Assembly (NCBI GenBank): GCA_028689585.1
Contig: JAQVCW010000030.1
Coordinates: forward strand, 1 to 41,752
DNA length: 41,752 nucleotides
Reading direction: 5' to 3'
From: Lachnospiraceae bacterium
GTDB taxonomy: Bacteria > Bacillota > Clostridia > Lachnospirales > Lachnospiraceae
The position numbers were made by a program, and so were the translations under genes. The notes below the pieces were generated by a model that saw nothing but the letters and a program-made list of their open reading frames with translations, was not told the origin of the DNA and did not search any database. Of the stretch, positions 9,404 to 17,206 are shown one piece after another (position 1 is the stretch's first letter; every line of letters begins with the position of its first letter).

Positions 9404-10174
9404 ATGTTTCAGAATGTAATCGTAAAAAAACCATGCAGTAAAATAACAGAAGGTATTACATCCGCACCGGAACTTGGAAAACCGGATTATGAACTGGCAT
9501 TAAGACAGCATGCAGCCTATGTGGAAGCGCTCAAAAGCTGCGGAGTACAGGTGACCGTCCTGGAAGCAGATGAGAACTTTCCGGATTCCTGTTTTGTAGA
9601 GGATACCGCCGTCCTCACCAGAAAATGCGCGATCATTTCAAATCCGGGTGCAGCTTCCCGCAACAAAGAAGTAGAAGCCATGATTCCGGTAATTAAGAAA
9701 TTCTATCCGGAAGATTGTATCGAATACATCAAAGCGCCGGGCACCCTGGAGGGCGGCGATGTGATGATGGTTGGCGATCATTTCTATGTGGGACGGTCTG
9801 CCAGAACGAATGCAGAGGGCATTCGCCAGTTTATTGCTATTTTGGAAAAATACGGCCTGTCCGGTTCCGAAGTAGAACTAAAAGAAGTGCTTCACCTGAA
9901 GACCGGAGTAAATTATATTGAAAATAATAATATGCTGGTGTCCGGTGAATTTATCGACAAACCGGATTTTGCAAAATACAATAAATACATTATCCCGGCA
10001 GAAGAAGCTTATGCGGCTAACTGCATCTGGGTAAATAATAAAGTCCTGGTTCCGGATCATTTCCCGGCGGTAGCCCGGATTGTAAAAGATGCCGGCTACG
10101 AAGTGATTCTGGTAGACACTTCAGAATACCGCAAGATCGATGGCGGTCTGAGCTGCCTGAGTCTGAGATTCTAA
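9404..10174 (+). CDS. Dimethylargininase-like amidinotransferase-fold hydrolase
   Basis: A member of the DDAH/arginine-deiminase superfamily (256 residues, close to known bacterial DDAH length). Family enzymes hydrolyse N-omega-methylated arginines to citrulline and a methylamine. Visible active-site elements are the FPDSCFVEDTAV acidic motif, EGGDV, His164 in LHLKTGV, and a C-terminal nucleophile Cys251 in GGLSCLSLRF. The short C-terminus and lack of the arginine-deiminase helical insert favour DDAH over ADI, but true substrate use is inferred. It follows the amino-acid ABC transporter by 93 bp with no clear terminator between, so both may serve one uptake-and-degradation route. AGGAGAG precedes the ATG. 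Confidence 0.85.
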   Translation: MFQNVIVKKPCSKITEGITSAPELGKPDYELALRQHAAYVEALKSCGVQVTVLEADENFPDSCFVEDTAVLTRKCAIISNPGAASRNKEVEAMIPVIKKFYPEDCIEYIKAPGTLEGGDVMMVGDHFYVGRSARTNAEGIRQFIAILEKYGLSGSEVELKEVLHLKTGVNYIENNNMLVSGEFIDKPDFAKYNKYIIPAEEAYAANCIWVNNKVLVPDHFPAVARIVKDAGYEVILVDTSEYRKIDGGLSCLSLRF

Positions 10175-10193
10175 AACAGATACTAAGGTATCC

Positions 10194-10267
10194 GCCCGGC
10201 AAAGCCGGGCCCCTCTTTGGCAGATACAAAAGCGATGCCGGCAGATTTCACTGCTGCATCGTTTTTT
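10194..10267 (+). terminator. Double hairpin terminator after the dimethylargininase-like gene
   Basis: A perfect GCCCGGC-AAA-GCCGGGC hairpin (10194-10210) is followed by CCCTCTTT. Next comes a second hairpin, CGATGC/GCAG pairing with CTGC/GCATCG (10233-10261), with six T residues after it. The second is the canonical terminator. Confidence 0.88.
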
Positions 10268-10277
10268 CTTTTGCTGA

Positions 10278-10308
10278 TTTAGATTCAGTTTAGAAACTCT
10301 GCTATAAT
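10278..10308 (+). promoter_or_regulatory. Direct-repeat operator and promoter of the two-component operon
   Basis: TTTAGATTCAGTTTAGAAA (10278-10296) contains TTTAGA twice, 11 bp apart. A -10 box TATAAT follows at 10303-10308, and no good -35 box is present. The same 19 bases precede the export operon at 12175. This arrangement is typical of an OmpR/PhoB-type activator site, so autoregulation by the adjacent response regulator is the simplest reading. Confidence 0.72.
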
Positions 10309-10349
10309 AAAGGTATTACTGATGTTCAAATGATACGGGAGGGAAAAAG

Positions 10350-11033
10350 ATGTTTCATATTCTGGTAATCGATGATGATAAAAATACAAGAAAATTGTTT
10401 CGGGCTATTCTGGAAGGGGAACACTATACCGTATCTGTGGCGGAGAATGGGGAAGAGGCTCTGGCAATGATGGATTCGGAGCAGTTTGATCTGGCGGTGG
10501 TGGATATTATGATGCCGAAGATAGACGGTTACGAATTCACAAGGCAATTGCGCAGTGTGGACAATACTATGCCGATTCTGATGGTGACAGCAAAGGTGCT
10601 GCCGGAAGACCGAAAACAGGGCTACCGATCCGGCACGGATGATTATATGACAAAGCCGGTGGATGAGGAGGAGCTGCTGCTTCGCATCAGTGCATTGCTG
10701 CGCAGAGCCAGGATCGCAAACGAGAGAAAAATCCGGATCGGGAAAGTTACGCTGGATTATGATACCTTTACAATAACCAGAGATGAGGACCGGCAGACTC
10801 TGCCACAGAAAGAATTTCTGCTGCTCTACAAGCTGCTTTCCTATCCGGATAAAATATTCACCAGAATCCAATTGATGGATGAGATCTGGGGGATGGACAG
10901 TGAGGCAGGGTGGGAGACCATCACAGTGCATATCAATCGTCTGAGAAAAAGACTGGAGCATTACCCGGAATTTGAACTGGTATCAGTTCGCGGACTGGGA
11001 TATAAGGCGGTGAAACATGAAGAACAAAGCTGA
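10350..11033 (+). CDS. OmpR/PhoB-family response regulator
   Basis: A two-domain cytoplasmic regulator (227 residues). The receiver has the acidic pair in VIDDD, phospho-acceptor Asp52 in VVDIMMPKIDG, and Lys in MTKPVDEEEL. The C-terminal winged helix (about 130-225) ends in ETITVHINRLRKRLE...VRGLGYK. GGGAGGG precedes the ATG. It overlaps the histidine kinase gene downstream by 17 bp, so the pair is coupled. The repeated TTTAGA boxes before this gene and before the export operon are the probable DNA targets. Confidence 0.95.
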   Translation: MFHILVIDDDKNTRKLFRAILEGEHYTVSVAENGEEALAMMDSEQFDLAVVDIMMPKIDGYEFTRQLRSVDNTMPILMVTAKVLPEDRKQGYRSGTDDYMTKPVDEEELLLRISALLRRARIANERKIRIGKVTLDYDTFTITRDEDRQTLPQKEFLLLYKLLSYPDKIFTRIQLMDEIWGMDSEAGWETITVHINRLRKRLEHYPEFELVSVRGLGYKAVKHEEQS

Positions 11034-12174
11034 AAACACAGAAACCGGGAACACAGAAACCGGAAAGATAACAAAGAAAGCGGCAGTTGATCTCAGAACA
11101 AAAAAAGAACGATGCATCAGGGCCAGGATGAAAAACCCTCCGGGTCTTGGACCAATGACGATTGTATTTACGTTTCTGGTGGCCGTTGTGCTGATTGCTA
11201 CGATGCTGATCACGTCGGTGATCTTTGGAATTCTTTATCACCTGGGCATCCTGAATGGAAGAAATGGGCTGGTGCCATTTATGGCACTGCTGATATTCAG
11301 CATTATCTTTGGCACGATACTGGCATTCTTTTTCTGCAGAGGGCCGCTGCATCCGGTAGACAGCCTGCTGCAGGGCATGAAAGAGCTGGCGGCAGGAAAT
11401 TATGAGGTACGGCTGCAGCCGGTGCATCGGGGATATGGCGTCCAGGTCACAGACCAGTTTAATATATTGGCAAAGGAGCTGGGCAATACAGAGATGCTTC
11501 GTTCGGATTTCGTGAATAATTTTTCTCATGAATTTAAGACGCCCATCGTTTCTATCCGGGGATTTGCCAGGCTGATCCAGAAGGGGGGACTGACGGAAGA
11601 ATGTCAGTCAGAATATATCGACATTATAGTAGAAGAAGCGTCCCGTCTGTCGGATATGGCGACCAATGTACTGAGTCTGACCAAGCTGGAGAACCAGAGC
11701 ATTCTGAATGAAGTAGTACGATATAATGTGTCAGAACAGATACGGACCTGCATTCTGCTGCTGGAAAAAAAGTGGACCGCAAAGCGCATTGAACTGCATG
11801 CTGATTTTGAGGAATATGAGATAACGGCGAATGAAGAGATGATGAAGCAGGTGTGGATCAATCTGCTGGATAATGCGGTGAAATTCTGCGATGAGGGAGG
11901 TCAGATCGAGGTGAATGTATATCACGGCGATGGTATATTATATGCGGAGGTCGTGAATACCGGAAAGGAAATTCCCGAGGAAGAGGAGAAGCGTATTTTT
12001 CAGAAATTCTTTCAGGGAGATACTTCCCATGCCTCCGAAGGAAATGGGATCGGTCTGGCAATTGTAAAGCGTGTGCTGCTGCTGCATGGCGGGAAAATTA
12101 TGGTGGATTCAGAAAATGGAAGAACTGCATTTAAGGTGGGAATTCCGCAGAAACAAACGCTGAGACAGACTTAG
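11017..12174 (+). CDS. Sensor histidine kinase with short extracytoplasmic loop
   Basis: Membrane kinase partner of the preceding regulator (385 residues). A charged N-terminal tail of about 45 residues, including a tandem NTETG, precedes two transmembrane helices (about 48-72 and 88-110) joined by only about 15 residues. There is therefore no real outer sensor domain. A HAMP-like segment, HisKA with His171 in SHEFKTP, and HATPase motifs NLLDNAVKF and GNGIGLAI follow. Kinases of this shape often sense within the membrane or through an associated ABC transporter, which fits the export operon immediately downstream. That link is inference. Confidence 0.93.
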   Translation: MKNKAENTETGNTETGKITKKAAVDLRTKKERCIRARMKNPPGLGPMTIVFTFLVAVVLIATMLITSVIFGILYHLGILNGRNGLVPFMALLIFSIIFGTILAFFFCRGPLHPVDSLLQGMKELAAGNYEVRLQPVHRGYGVQVTDQFNILAKELGNTEMLRSDFVNNFSHEFKTPIVSIRGFARLIQKGGLTEECQSEYIDIIVEEASRLSDMATNVLSLTKLENQSILNEVVRYNVSEQIRTCILLLEKKWTAKRIELHADFEEYEITANEEMMKQVWINLLDNAVKFCDEGGQIEVNVYHGDGILYAEVVNTGKEIPEEEEKRIFQKFFQGDTSHASEGNGIGLAIVKRVLLLHGGKIMVDSENGRTAFKVGIPQKQTLRQT

Positions 12175-12206
12175 TTTAGATTCAGTTTAGAAAAAGTGGA
12201 TAAGAT
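12175..12206 (+). promoter_or_regulatory. Direct-repeat operator and promoter of the export operon
   Basis: The identical 19-bp TTTAGATTCAGTTTAGAAA (12175-12193) begins at the last base of the kinase stop codon. Its second TTTAGA half-site lies 15 bp before TAAGAT (12201-12206), a plausible -10 box. The corresponding distance at 10289 is 14 bp. The shared box ties the transporter to the two-component system. Confidence 0.72.
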
Positions 12207-12267
12207 AGGAAAAGCTTGAGCAAGGGGACAGATCAGGTTCAAAACAGGAAGTATGAGGAGGAGCAAA

Positions 12268-13869
12268 GTGAAGAAAAAAAAGAAATTCGGAAAAATTGGA
12301 ATAATAGCTGCGGTAGTCCTGGTGATTGCAGTGATTGTAGTATTGTTTTCACAGAGTATCAGGGAGCGCTTTTCAATTGAAAATGGTGCCGCAGGTACGG
12401 GGACGGAAGCGTCCGGTTCTACGGCTCAGGCATATCTGGGAGATATCCGCCTGGTTACAGAGGGCAGCGGATCCATCGAAGGGGCGAAAGAACAGACGGT
12501 GAAAGCAGAGTATGGGATCAACATCAATCAGGTCCAGGCAGAAGAAGGAGATGTGGTAGCAGAAGGAGAAATCCTTGCGAGCATCGACCGTGATTCTATT
12601 CAGACTCAGATAGACCAGCTTGAGGAAGAGGTATCGGCTCTGAACACCAAAATCAGAGAAATGGACAAATCTGGTTCCAGCAGTCTGAGCGCACCGGTAT
12701 CCGGACGTGTCAAACGTATTTATGCCAGATCAGGAGACCTGCTGACTGAGGTCATGACAGAACACGGGGGAATTATGGAGCTGTCAGTGGATGGAAAACT
12801 GAAGGTAGTGATTACACCTGATACTTCCCTGAAAATCGGCAGCGATGTGACGGTAAGCTTCCTGAGCTATGAAGAGGACGGAATTGTAAGCTCAGAGAAG
12901 GATGGAGCTTATACCATCACTTTGGAGGATGCTTCTAATTATCAGGTGGATACGGAGGCAGTGGTCAGTGATGAAAACGGAAAAGTTCTTGGCAGCGGCT
13001 ATCTCGCATCCAATCATCCTTATCTGGTGGAGGGGATGTATGGAATTATGGATGAGCTGAACGTGGATATTGGAGATTACGTGGACTCCGGCGCCACGCT
13101 GCTGAGCAGAACCAGTTATAGCTACAACGGAGATTATCTGTCCGATCTGGAGGAACGGGAAACGAAGATGGAACAACTGCAGGAACTGCGCACCTTATAT
13201 CAGAATCCGGTGATTACAGCGGCGGGAAGCGGTATTGTATCAGATCTGATGCTGAAAGATAACACGGCAGCGGCAGTGGATGCTCCGATGTACAGTCTGA
13301 TTTCCACGGAGGAATACTGGCTGAAGGCTGAGATTGATGAACTGGATATTGCGGGTGTGGAGGAAGGACAGCCGGTTACGGTAGTGTTTGATGCCTTTGA
13401 TTCTGAGGAATACGAAGGACGGGTAAAGAAGGTATCGGCTGTGGGACATAACGTCAACGGAGTGACTACCTATACGGTGACGATTTCACTGGCGGGTACC
13501 GATGATATGAAGCTTGCCATGAGCGCTACCGCCAAGATTATTACGGCGGAAAAGAAAGACGCTCTGCTGGTTCCGGTAGATGCAATCCTTACATCAGATG
13601 GTCAGAAATATGTGACAAAAGCGGACGGTACACAGGTGCCGGTGACGCTGGGCCTGGTCAATAATACGGAAGCTGAGATCCTGGAGGGGATTTCGGAAGG
13701 TGATACCGTGACTTTGATTGATAAGGAGACTAATCTGGCCCTTACCATGATGAAAATGAGCAACAGCGCCAGAGGAAACGAAAATAATACCGCCGGTACT
13801 GCGGCAGCCACAGCCGGAAACAGAACGCAGAACAGTGACGCGCCTGAGGAAGGCGGCATCTATGATTGA
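12268..13869 (+). CDS. HlyD/MacA-like periplasmic-adaptor-type membrane protein of an ABC exporter
   Basis: An efflux RND/HlyD-type adaptor homologue of a Gram-positive MacB-like exporter. A Lys-rich start and one transmembrane helix (about residues 12-32) anchor it. The outer part holds split biotinyl-lipoyl halves around a very short coiled coil (QIDQLEEEVSALNTKIREM), a beta-barrel region, and a low-complexity Asn/Thr/Ala tail. I place the start at GTG 12268 because AGGAGG lies 6 bases upstream. An in-frame ATG at 12253 has a weaker site and would add five residues. It overlaps the ATPase gene by 8 bp. Confidence 0.9.
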   Translation: MKKKKKFGKIGIIAAVVLVIAVIVVLFSQSIRERFSIENGAAGTGTEASGSTAQAYLGDIRLVTEGSGSIEGAKEQTVKAEYGININQVQAEEGDVVAEGEILASIDRDSIQTQIDQLEEEVSALNTKIREMDKSGSSSLSAPVSGRVKRIYARSGDLLTEVMTEHGGIMELSVDGKLKVVITPDTSLKIGSDVTVSFLSYEEDGIVSSEKDGAYTITLEDASNYQVDTEAVVSDENGKVLGSGYLASNHPYLVEGMYGIMDELNVDIGDYVDSGATLLSRTSYSYNGDYLSDLEERETKMEQLQELRTLYQNPVITAAGSGIVSDLMLKDNTAAAVDAPMYSLISTEEYWLKAEIDELDIAGVEEGQPVTVVFDAFDSEEYEGRVKKVSAVGHNVNGVTTYTVTISLAGTDDMKLAMSATAKIITAEKKDALLVPVDAILTSDGQKYVTKADGTQVPVTLGLVNNTEAEILEGISEGDTVTLIDKETNLALTMMKMSNSARGNENNTAGTAAATAGNRTQNSDAPEEGGIYD

Positions 13870-14551
13870 ATTAAAGAATATCAGCAAAGTATATGAGCTG
13901 GGTGAGGAAGAGGTCCGTGCGCTGGACAGAGTCACCCTGACGATTGAGGATCATGAGTTTGTGGCAATCATAGGAGCCTCCGGCAGCGGTAAATCTACGA
14001 TGATGAATATCATAGGCTGTTTGGATACTGCGGATGAAGGCAGCTATCAGATTGATGGACAGGAAGTGTCTGATCTGAGCGAGAGGGAACAGAGCACACT
14101 GCGCAACCGGAAGATTGGCTTTATATTTCAGCAGTTTAATCTGCTGCCGAAGCTGACCGCCTATGAAAATGTAGAACTTCCCCTGATTTATCAGGGGGTG
14201 GGCGCAGGAGAGCGAAAAAAGAGAGTGATGGAAGCCCTGGAGAAGGTGGACCTGGGACACCGGATTCACCACAGGCCAAATCAACTGTCCGGCGGCCAGC
14301 AGCAGCGGGTAGCGGTGGCAAGAGCACTGGTGACCAGACCTTCTCTGATTCTGGCGGATGAGCCCACCGGCAATCTGGATTCCCACTCTACTCAGGATAT
14401 TATGAAGCTGTTAAAAGAACTTCATGCTCTGGGCAATACCCTGGTACTGATCACCCATGATAATGATATTGCGGCCCAGGCACCCAGGCGGGTACGGCTC
14501 ATGGATGGACGGATCCTATCAGACAGCAGAGAAGGAGGCGGAATAGATTGA
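13862..14551 (+). CDS. MacB/LolD-type ABC transporter ATPase
   Basis: Cytoplasmic ATPase of the exporter (229 residues). Walker A is GASGSGKST, the Q-loop region [23 protein letters not shown] is diagnostic of the MacB/LolD class, the signature is LSGGQQQR, Walker B is [13 protein letters not shown], and the switch His is in [10 protein letters not shown] chose ATG 13862, which has GAGGAAGG upstream and matches the family N-terminus [13 protein letters not shown]. The upstream in-frame ATG at 13835 has no support. It overlaps both neighbours, so translation of the three exporter genes is coupled. Confidence 0.95.
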   Translation: MIELKNISKVYELGEEEVRALDRVTLTIEDHEFVAIIGASGSGKSTMMNIIGCLDTADEGSYQIDGQEVSDLSEREQSTLRNRKIGFIFQQFNLLPKLTAYENVELPLIYQGVGAGERKKRVMEALEKVDLGHRIHHRPNQLSGGQQQRVAVARALVTRPSLILADEPTGNLDSHSTQDIMKLLKELHALGNTLVLITHDNDIAAQAPRRVRLMDGRILSDSREGGGID

Positions 14552-15714
14552 AATTTACACAGGCTGGAAAAATGGCAATTGCAGCAGTGCTTTCCAATAA
14601 ACTGCGCTCCTTTCTCACCATGCTGGGGATTATTATAGGTGTTATGTCAGTAACATTACTGATTTCCCTGGTACAGGGTGCGACCAATACAGTCACCTCC
14701 TCATTGGATGATCTGGGAGGAGACCAGTTGGTGGCATCCATCAGTAATACATCCAAAAGACTGACGCTGCATGAAGTGGAAGCGCTGGAGGGCAGCGGAG
14801 GAATCGCAAGAGTCTCTCCGGTACTCAACGGAAAGGGAACTGCGAAAGCAGCCGGCAATTCAACAGATATCTCAATTACCGGTATTACCTCAGCATATCA
14901 GGAGGTACAGGGGATGGATCTGGAAAATGGCCGTTATATCAATGAAAATGATGTGGAATACCGGCTGAATGTGTGCATCGTGGGAAGCGGTGTGGCAAAG
15001 GATCTGTTCGGCAATACCAATATATTAAACGAAACCATACGAATTGCAGGAAAGGATTATCGGGTTATCGGTGTCAGAGAGGAAGCGGAGGAAACCATGT
15101 TCGGCAGTGCCAATGACGGAGTGTTTCTTCCCTTTACCAATGCGCAGCGCCTGCTTTCTTCCGTAAATATTACTACCTTCTACGTGTCCACTTCTGATAC
15201 AGAGCACACGCAGGAAGCGAAAGATGCTCTGGATCAGATGCTGATGAACAAATACGGGGATGAGGACAGCTATACCATTGTCAATATGATGGACATTATG
15301 GATACGATCAATTCTGTTATGTCCACGCTGGAACTTCTGCTGGGAGCGATTGCGGGCATTTCTCTGCTGGTGGGCGGCATCGGAATCATGAATATCATGC
15401 TGGTATCTGTGACCGAGCGGACCAGAGAAATCGGGATCAGAAAAGCGATCGGAGCTCAAAAGCCGGATATTATTGTGCAGTTCCTGATTGAATCGGTAAT
15501 AATCTCTCTTATGGGAGGATTGATCGGTATGGGGATCAGCCAGGGGATTCTTACCCTGATCAATACGCTGTATCCGGGATATAATTTCAATATTTCGGGC
15601 GGCGTAGCCGGTATGGCGCTTGCATTTGCGATTATGGTCGGTGTGGTATTTGGTATTTACCCGGCAAACAAAGCAGCCAAGCTGAAACCAATCAATGCAC
15701 TGCGGTACGAGTAA
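14548..15714 (+). CDS. MacB-like FtsX-domain ABC transporter permease
   Basis: Membrane subunit of the exporter (388 residues). It has the MacB layout: an N-terminal helix (about 10-40, with LRSFLTMLGIIIGVMSV), an extracytoplasmic MacB_PCD-like domain (about 45-260), then three helices in the FtsX domain with GGIGIMNIMLVSVTERTREIG (the 'mechanotransmission' signature). Its TTG start overlaps the ATPase stop (TTGA) and has AAGGAGG about 9 bases upstream. Such systems in Gram-positives export peptides or antimicrobials; the substrate here is unknown. Confidence 0.94.
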   Translation: MKFTQAGKMAIAAVLSNKLRSFLTMLGIIIGVMSVTLLISLVQGATNTVTSSLDDLGGDQLVASISNTSKRLTLHEVEALEGSGGIARVSPVLNGKGTAKAAGNSTDISITGITSAYQEVQGMDLENGRYINENDVEYRLNVCIVGSGVAKDLFGNTNILNETIRIAGKDYRVIGVREEAEETMFGSANDGVFLPFTNAQRLLSSVNITTFYVSTSDTEHTQEAKDALDQMLMNKYGDEDSYTIVNMMDIMDTINSVMSTLELLLGAIAGISLLVGGIGIMNIMLVSVTERTREIGIRKAIGAQKPDIIVQFLIESVIISLMGGLIGMGISQGILTLINTLYPGYNFNISGGVAGMALAFAIMVGVVFGIYPANKAAKLKPINALRYE

Positions 15715-15734
15715 AGAATCGAAACAGATCCCAA

Positions 15735-15766
15735 GCGGAAGCTGTGCGTCAAGTAAAAAGCTGAAC
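15735..15766 (+). repeat. Solo end of a family A repeat
   Basis: GCGGAAGCTGTGCGTCAAGT and the bases after it match the 3' end of copies A2 and A3 almost exactly, including the CTGAAC terminus and a similar flank. None of the rest of the element is present. It lies just after the exporter operon and is a remnant or a minimal form. Confidence 0.8.
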
Positions 15767-15801
15767 CGCAGCGATTTTCTGGATTTCATTGTATTTTACC
15801 A

Positions 15802-15830
15802 TAGACGAAACAAAAGAAAACGTATATAAT
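15802..15830 (+). promoter_or_regulatory. Probable promoter for homoserine dehydrogenase
   Basis: TATAAT (15825-15830) is a perfect -10 box. The -35 candidate TAGACG (15802-15807) is 17 bp upstream and only partly matches consensus. Confidence 0.6.
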
Positions 15831-15867
15831 ACATGGAGGAAATCAAAGAAAAGGAGTTCCCACATAC

Positions 15868-17157
15868 ATGGAAAACGGCGTAATTAATGCAGCTCTTTTG
15901 GGACTGGGTACCGTAGGTACCGGTGTATATAAGGTAATGAAGCGGCAGGAGCCGCAGATGCAGCATAAGCTGAATGCGGTGCTGAAGATCAAAAAGATCC
16001 TGGTCCGCAATCTGGAAAAAGCGGCAAAGAAGATTGATGATCCCTCTGTGCTGACCAATGACTGGCAGTCGATCATTCAGGATGACAGCATTGATATCGT
16101 GATCGAAGTGATGGGCGGTCTGGAACCGGCAGGCACTTATATCATGGAGGCTCTGCGCGCAGGGAAAAATGTGGTGACGGCGAATAAGGATCTGATCGCG
16201 GTCCGGGGCGGGGAACTGCTGGATGAGGCGGCCAAAGCTCATGTGGATCTGTTGTTTGAAGCCTCTGTAGCGGGCGGAATTCCTATCATACGTCCGCTGA
16301 AGCAGTGCCTGTCAGCCAATGATATCGGTGAAGTGATGGGAATTGTCAATGGTACGACGAATTACATTCTCAGCAGCATGACAGCGGAAGGCATGAGTTT
16401 TGCCCAAGCGCTGGCAGAAGCCACCAGACTGGGCTATGCGGAAGCGGATCCCACGGCGGATATCGAGGGATATGATGCCGGGAGAAAGGTCGCAATCATG
16501 GCCTCTATCGCATTTAATTCCCGGGTGGCCTTTTCTGATGTCTATACGGAGGGAATTACCAGGATCACGGCCAATGATATCCGTTATGCGGCAGAAATGG
16601 GCTGGGTGATCAAACTGCTGGGTGTGGCAAAGAATACGGAGGAAGGCATAGAGGCCAGAGTCCATCCGATGCTGATACCGAAGGATCATCCGCTGGCTAC
16701 GGTGGCTGGATCTTATAATGCGGTTTTTGTGCATGGAGATGCGGTGGACGATGTGATGTTTTATGGCAGAGGTGCGGGCGAGATGCCTACCGCCAGTGCT
16801 ATCATGGGAGATGTATTTGAGACGGCACGTAATATCTCTGCCGGTGCCAAGGGCTCTACCCATTGCGGCTGCTACAAAAATCTGCCGATCAAGAAGATTG
16901 ATGATATTATCAGCCGGTACTTTGTACGGATGGAAGTGGAAGATAAGCCGGGTGTGCTGGCTACAGTAGCCAGTGTGCTGGGAAACAATTCTGTCAGCAT
17001 CGCACAGGTAACCCAGAAGGAAAAAATGGGAGACAATGCGGAGATTGTGGTCATTACAGACAGGGTAAAGGAATGCCATTTAAAAGATGCCATCCTTACC
17101 TTTAAAGATATGTCTGTGATCCGGTCTGTGCCTGCACTGATCCGGGTGTATGGATAA
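15868..17157 (+). CDS. hom: Homoserine dehydrogenase
   Basis: Reduces aspartate semialdehyde to homoserine with NAD(P)H, feeding threonine, methionine and isoleucine synthesis. The 429-residue protein is the standard length of the ACT-containing form. It has an N-terminal Rossmann motif GLGTVGTGVYKVM, the VTANKDL segment, the catalytic-domain sequence GIVNGTTNYILSSM with EADPTADIEGYDAGRK, and a C-terminal ACT domain (about 350-429, VEDKPGVLATVASVL) that in this family senses threonine. AAAAGGAG precedes the ATG. The phosphoglycerate mutase gene follows after 49 bp without a terminator. Confidence 0.97.
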   Translation: MENGVINAALLGLGTVGTGVYKVMKRQEPQMQHKLNAVLKIKKILVRNLEKAAKKIDDPSVLTNDWQSIIQDDSIDIVIEVMGGLEPAGTYIMEALRAGKNVVTANKDLIAVRGGELLDEAAKAHVDLLFEASVAGGIPIIRPLKQCLSANDIGEVMGIVNGTTNYILSSMTAEGMSFAQALAEATRLGYAEADPTADIEGYDAGRKVAIMASIAFNSRVAFSDVYTEGITRITANDIRYAAEMGWVIKLLGVAKNTEEGIEARVHPMLIPKDHPLATVAGSYNAVFVHGDAVDDVMFYGRGAGEMPTASAIMGDVFETARNISAGAKGSTHCGCYKNLPIKKIDDIISRYFVRMEVEDKPGVLATVASVLGNNSVSIAQVTQKEKMGDNAEIVVITDRVKECHLKDAILTFKDMSVIRSVPALIRVYG

Positions 17158-17206
17158 TGAGTTTTGTGTAAGAAATGCCTATTTAACATGCAAAAGGAGA
17201 AAAATA

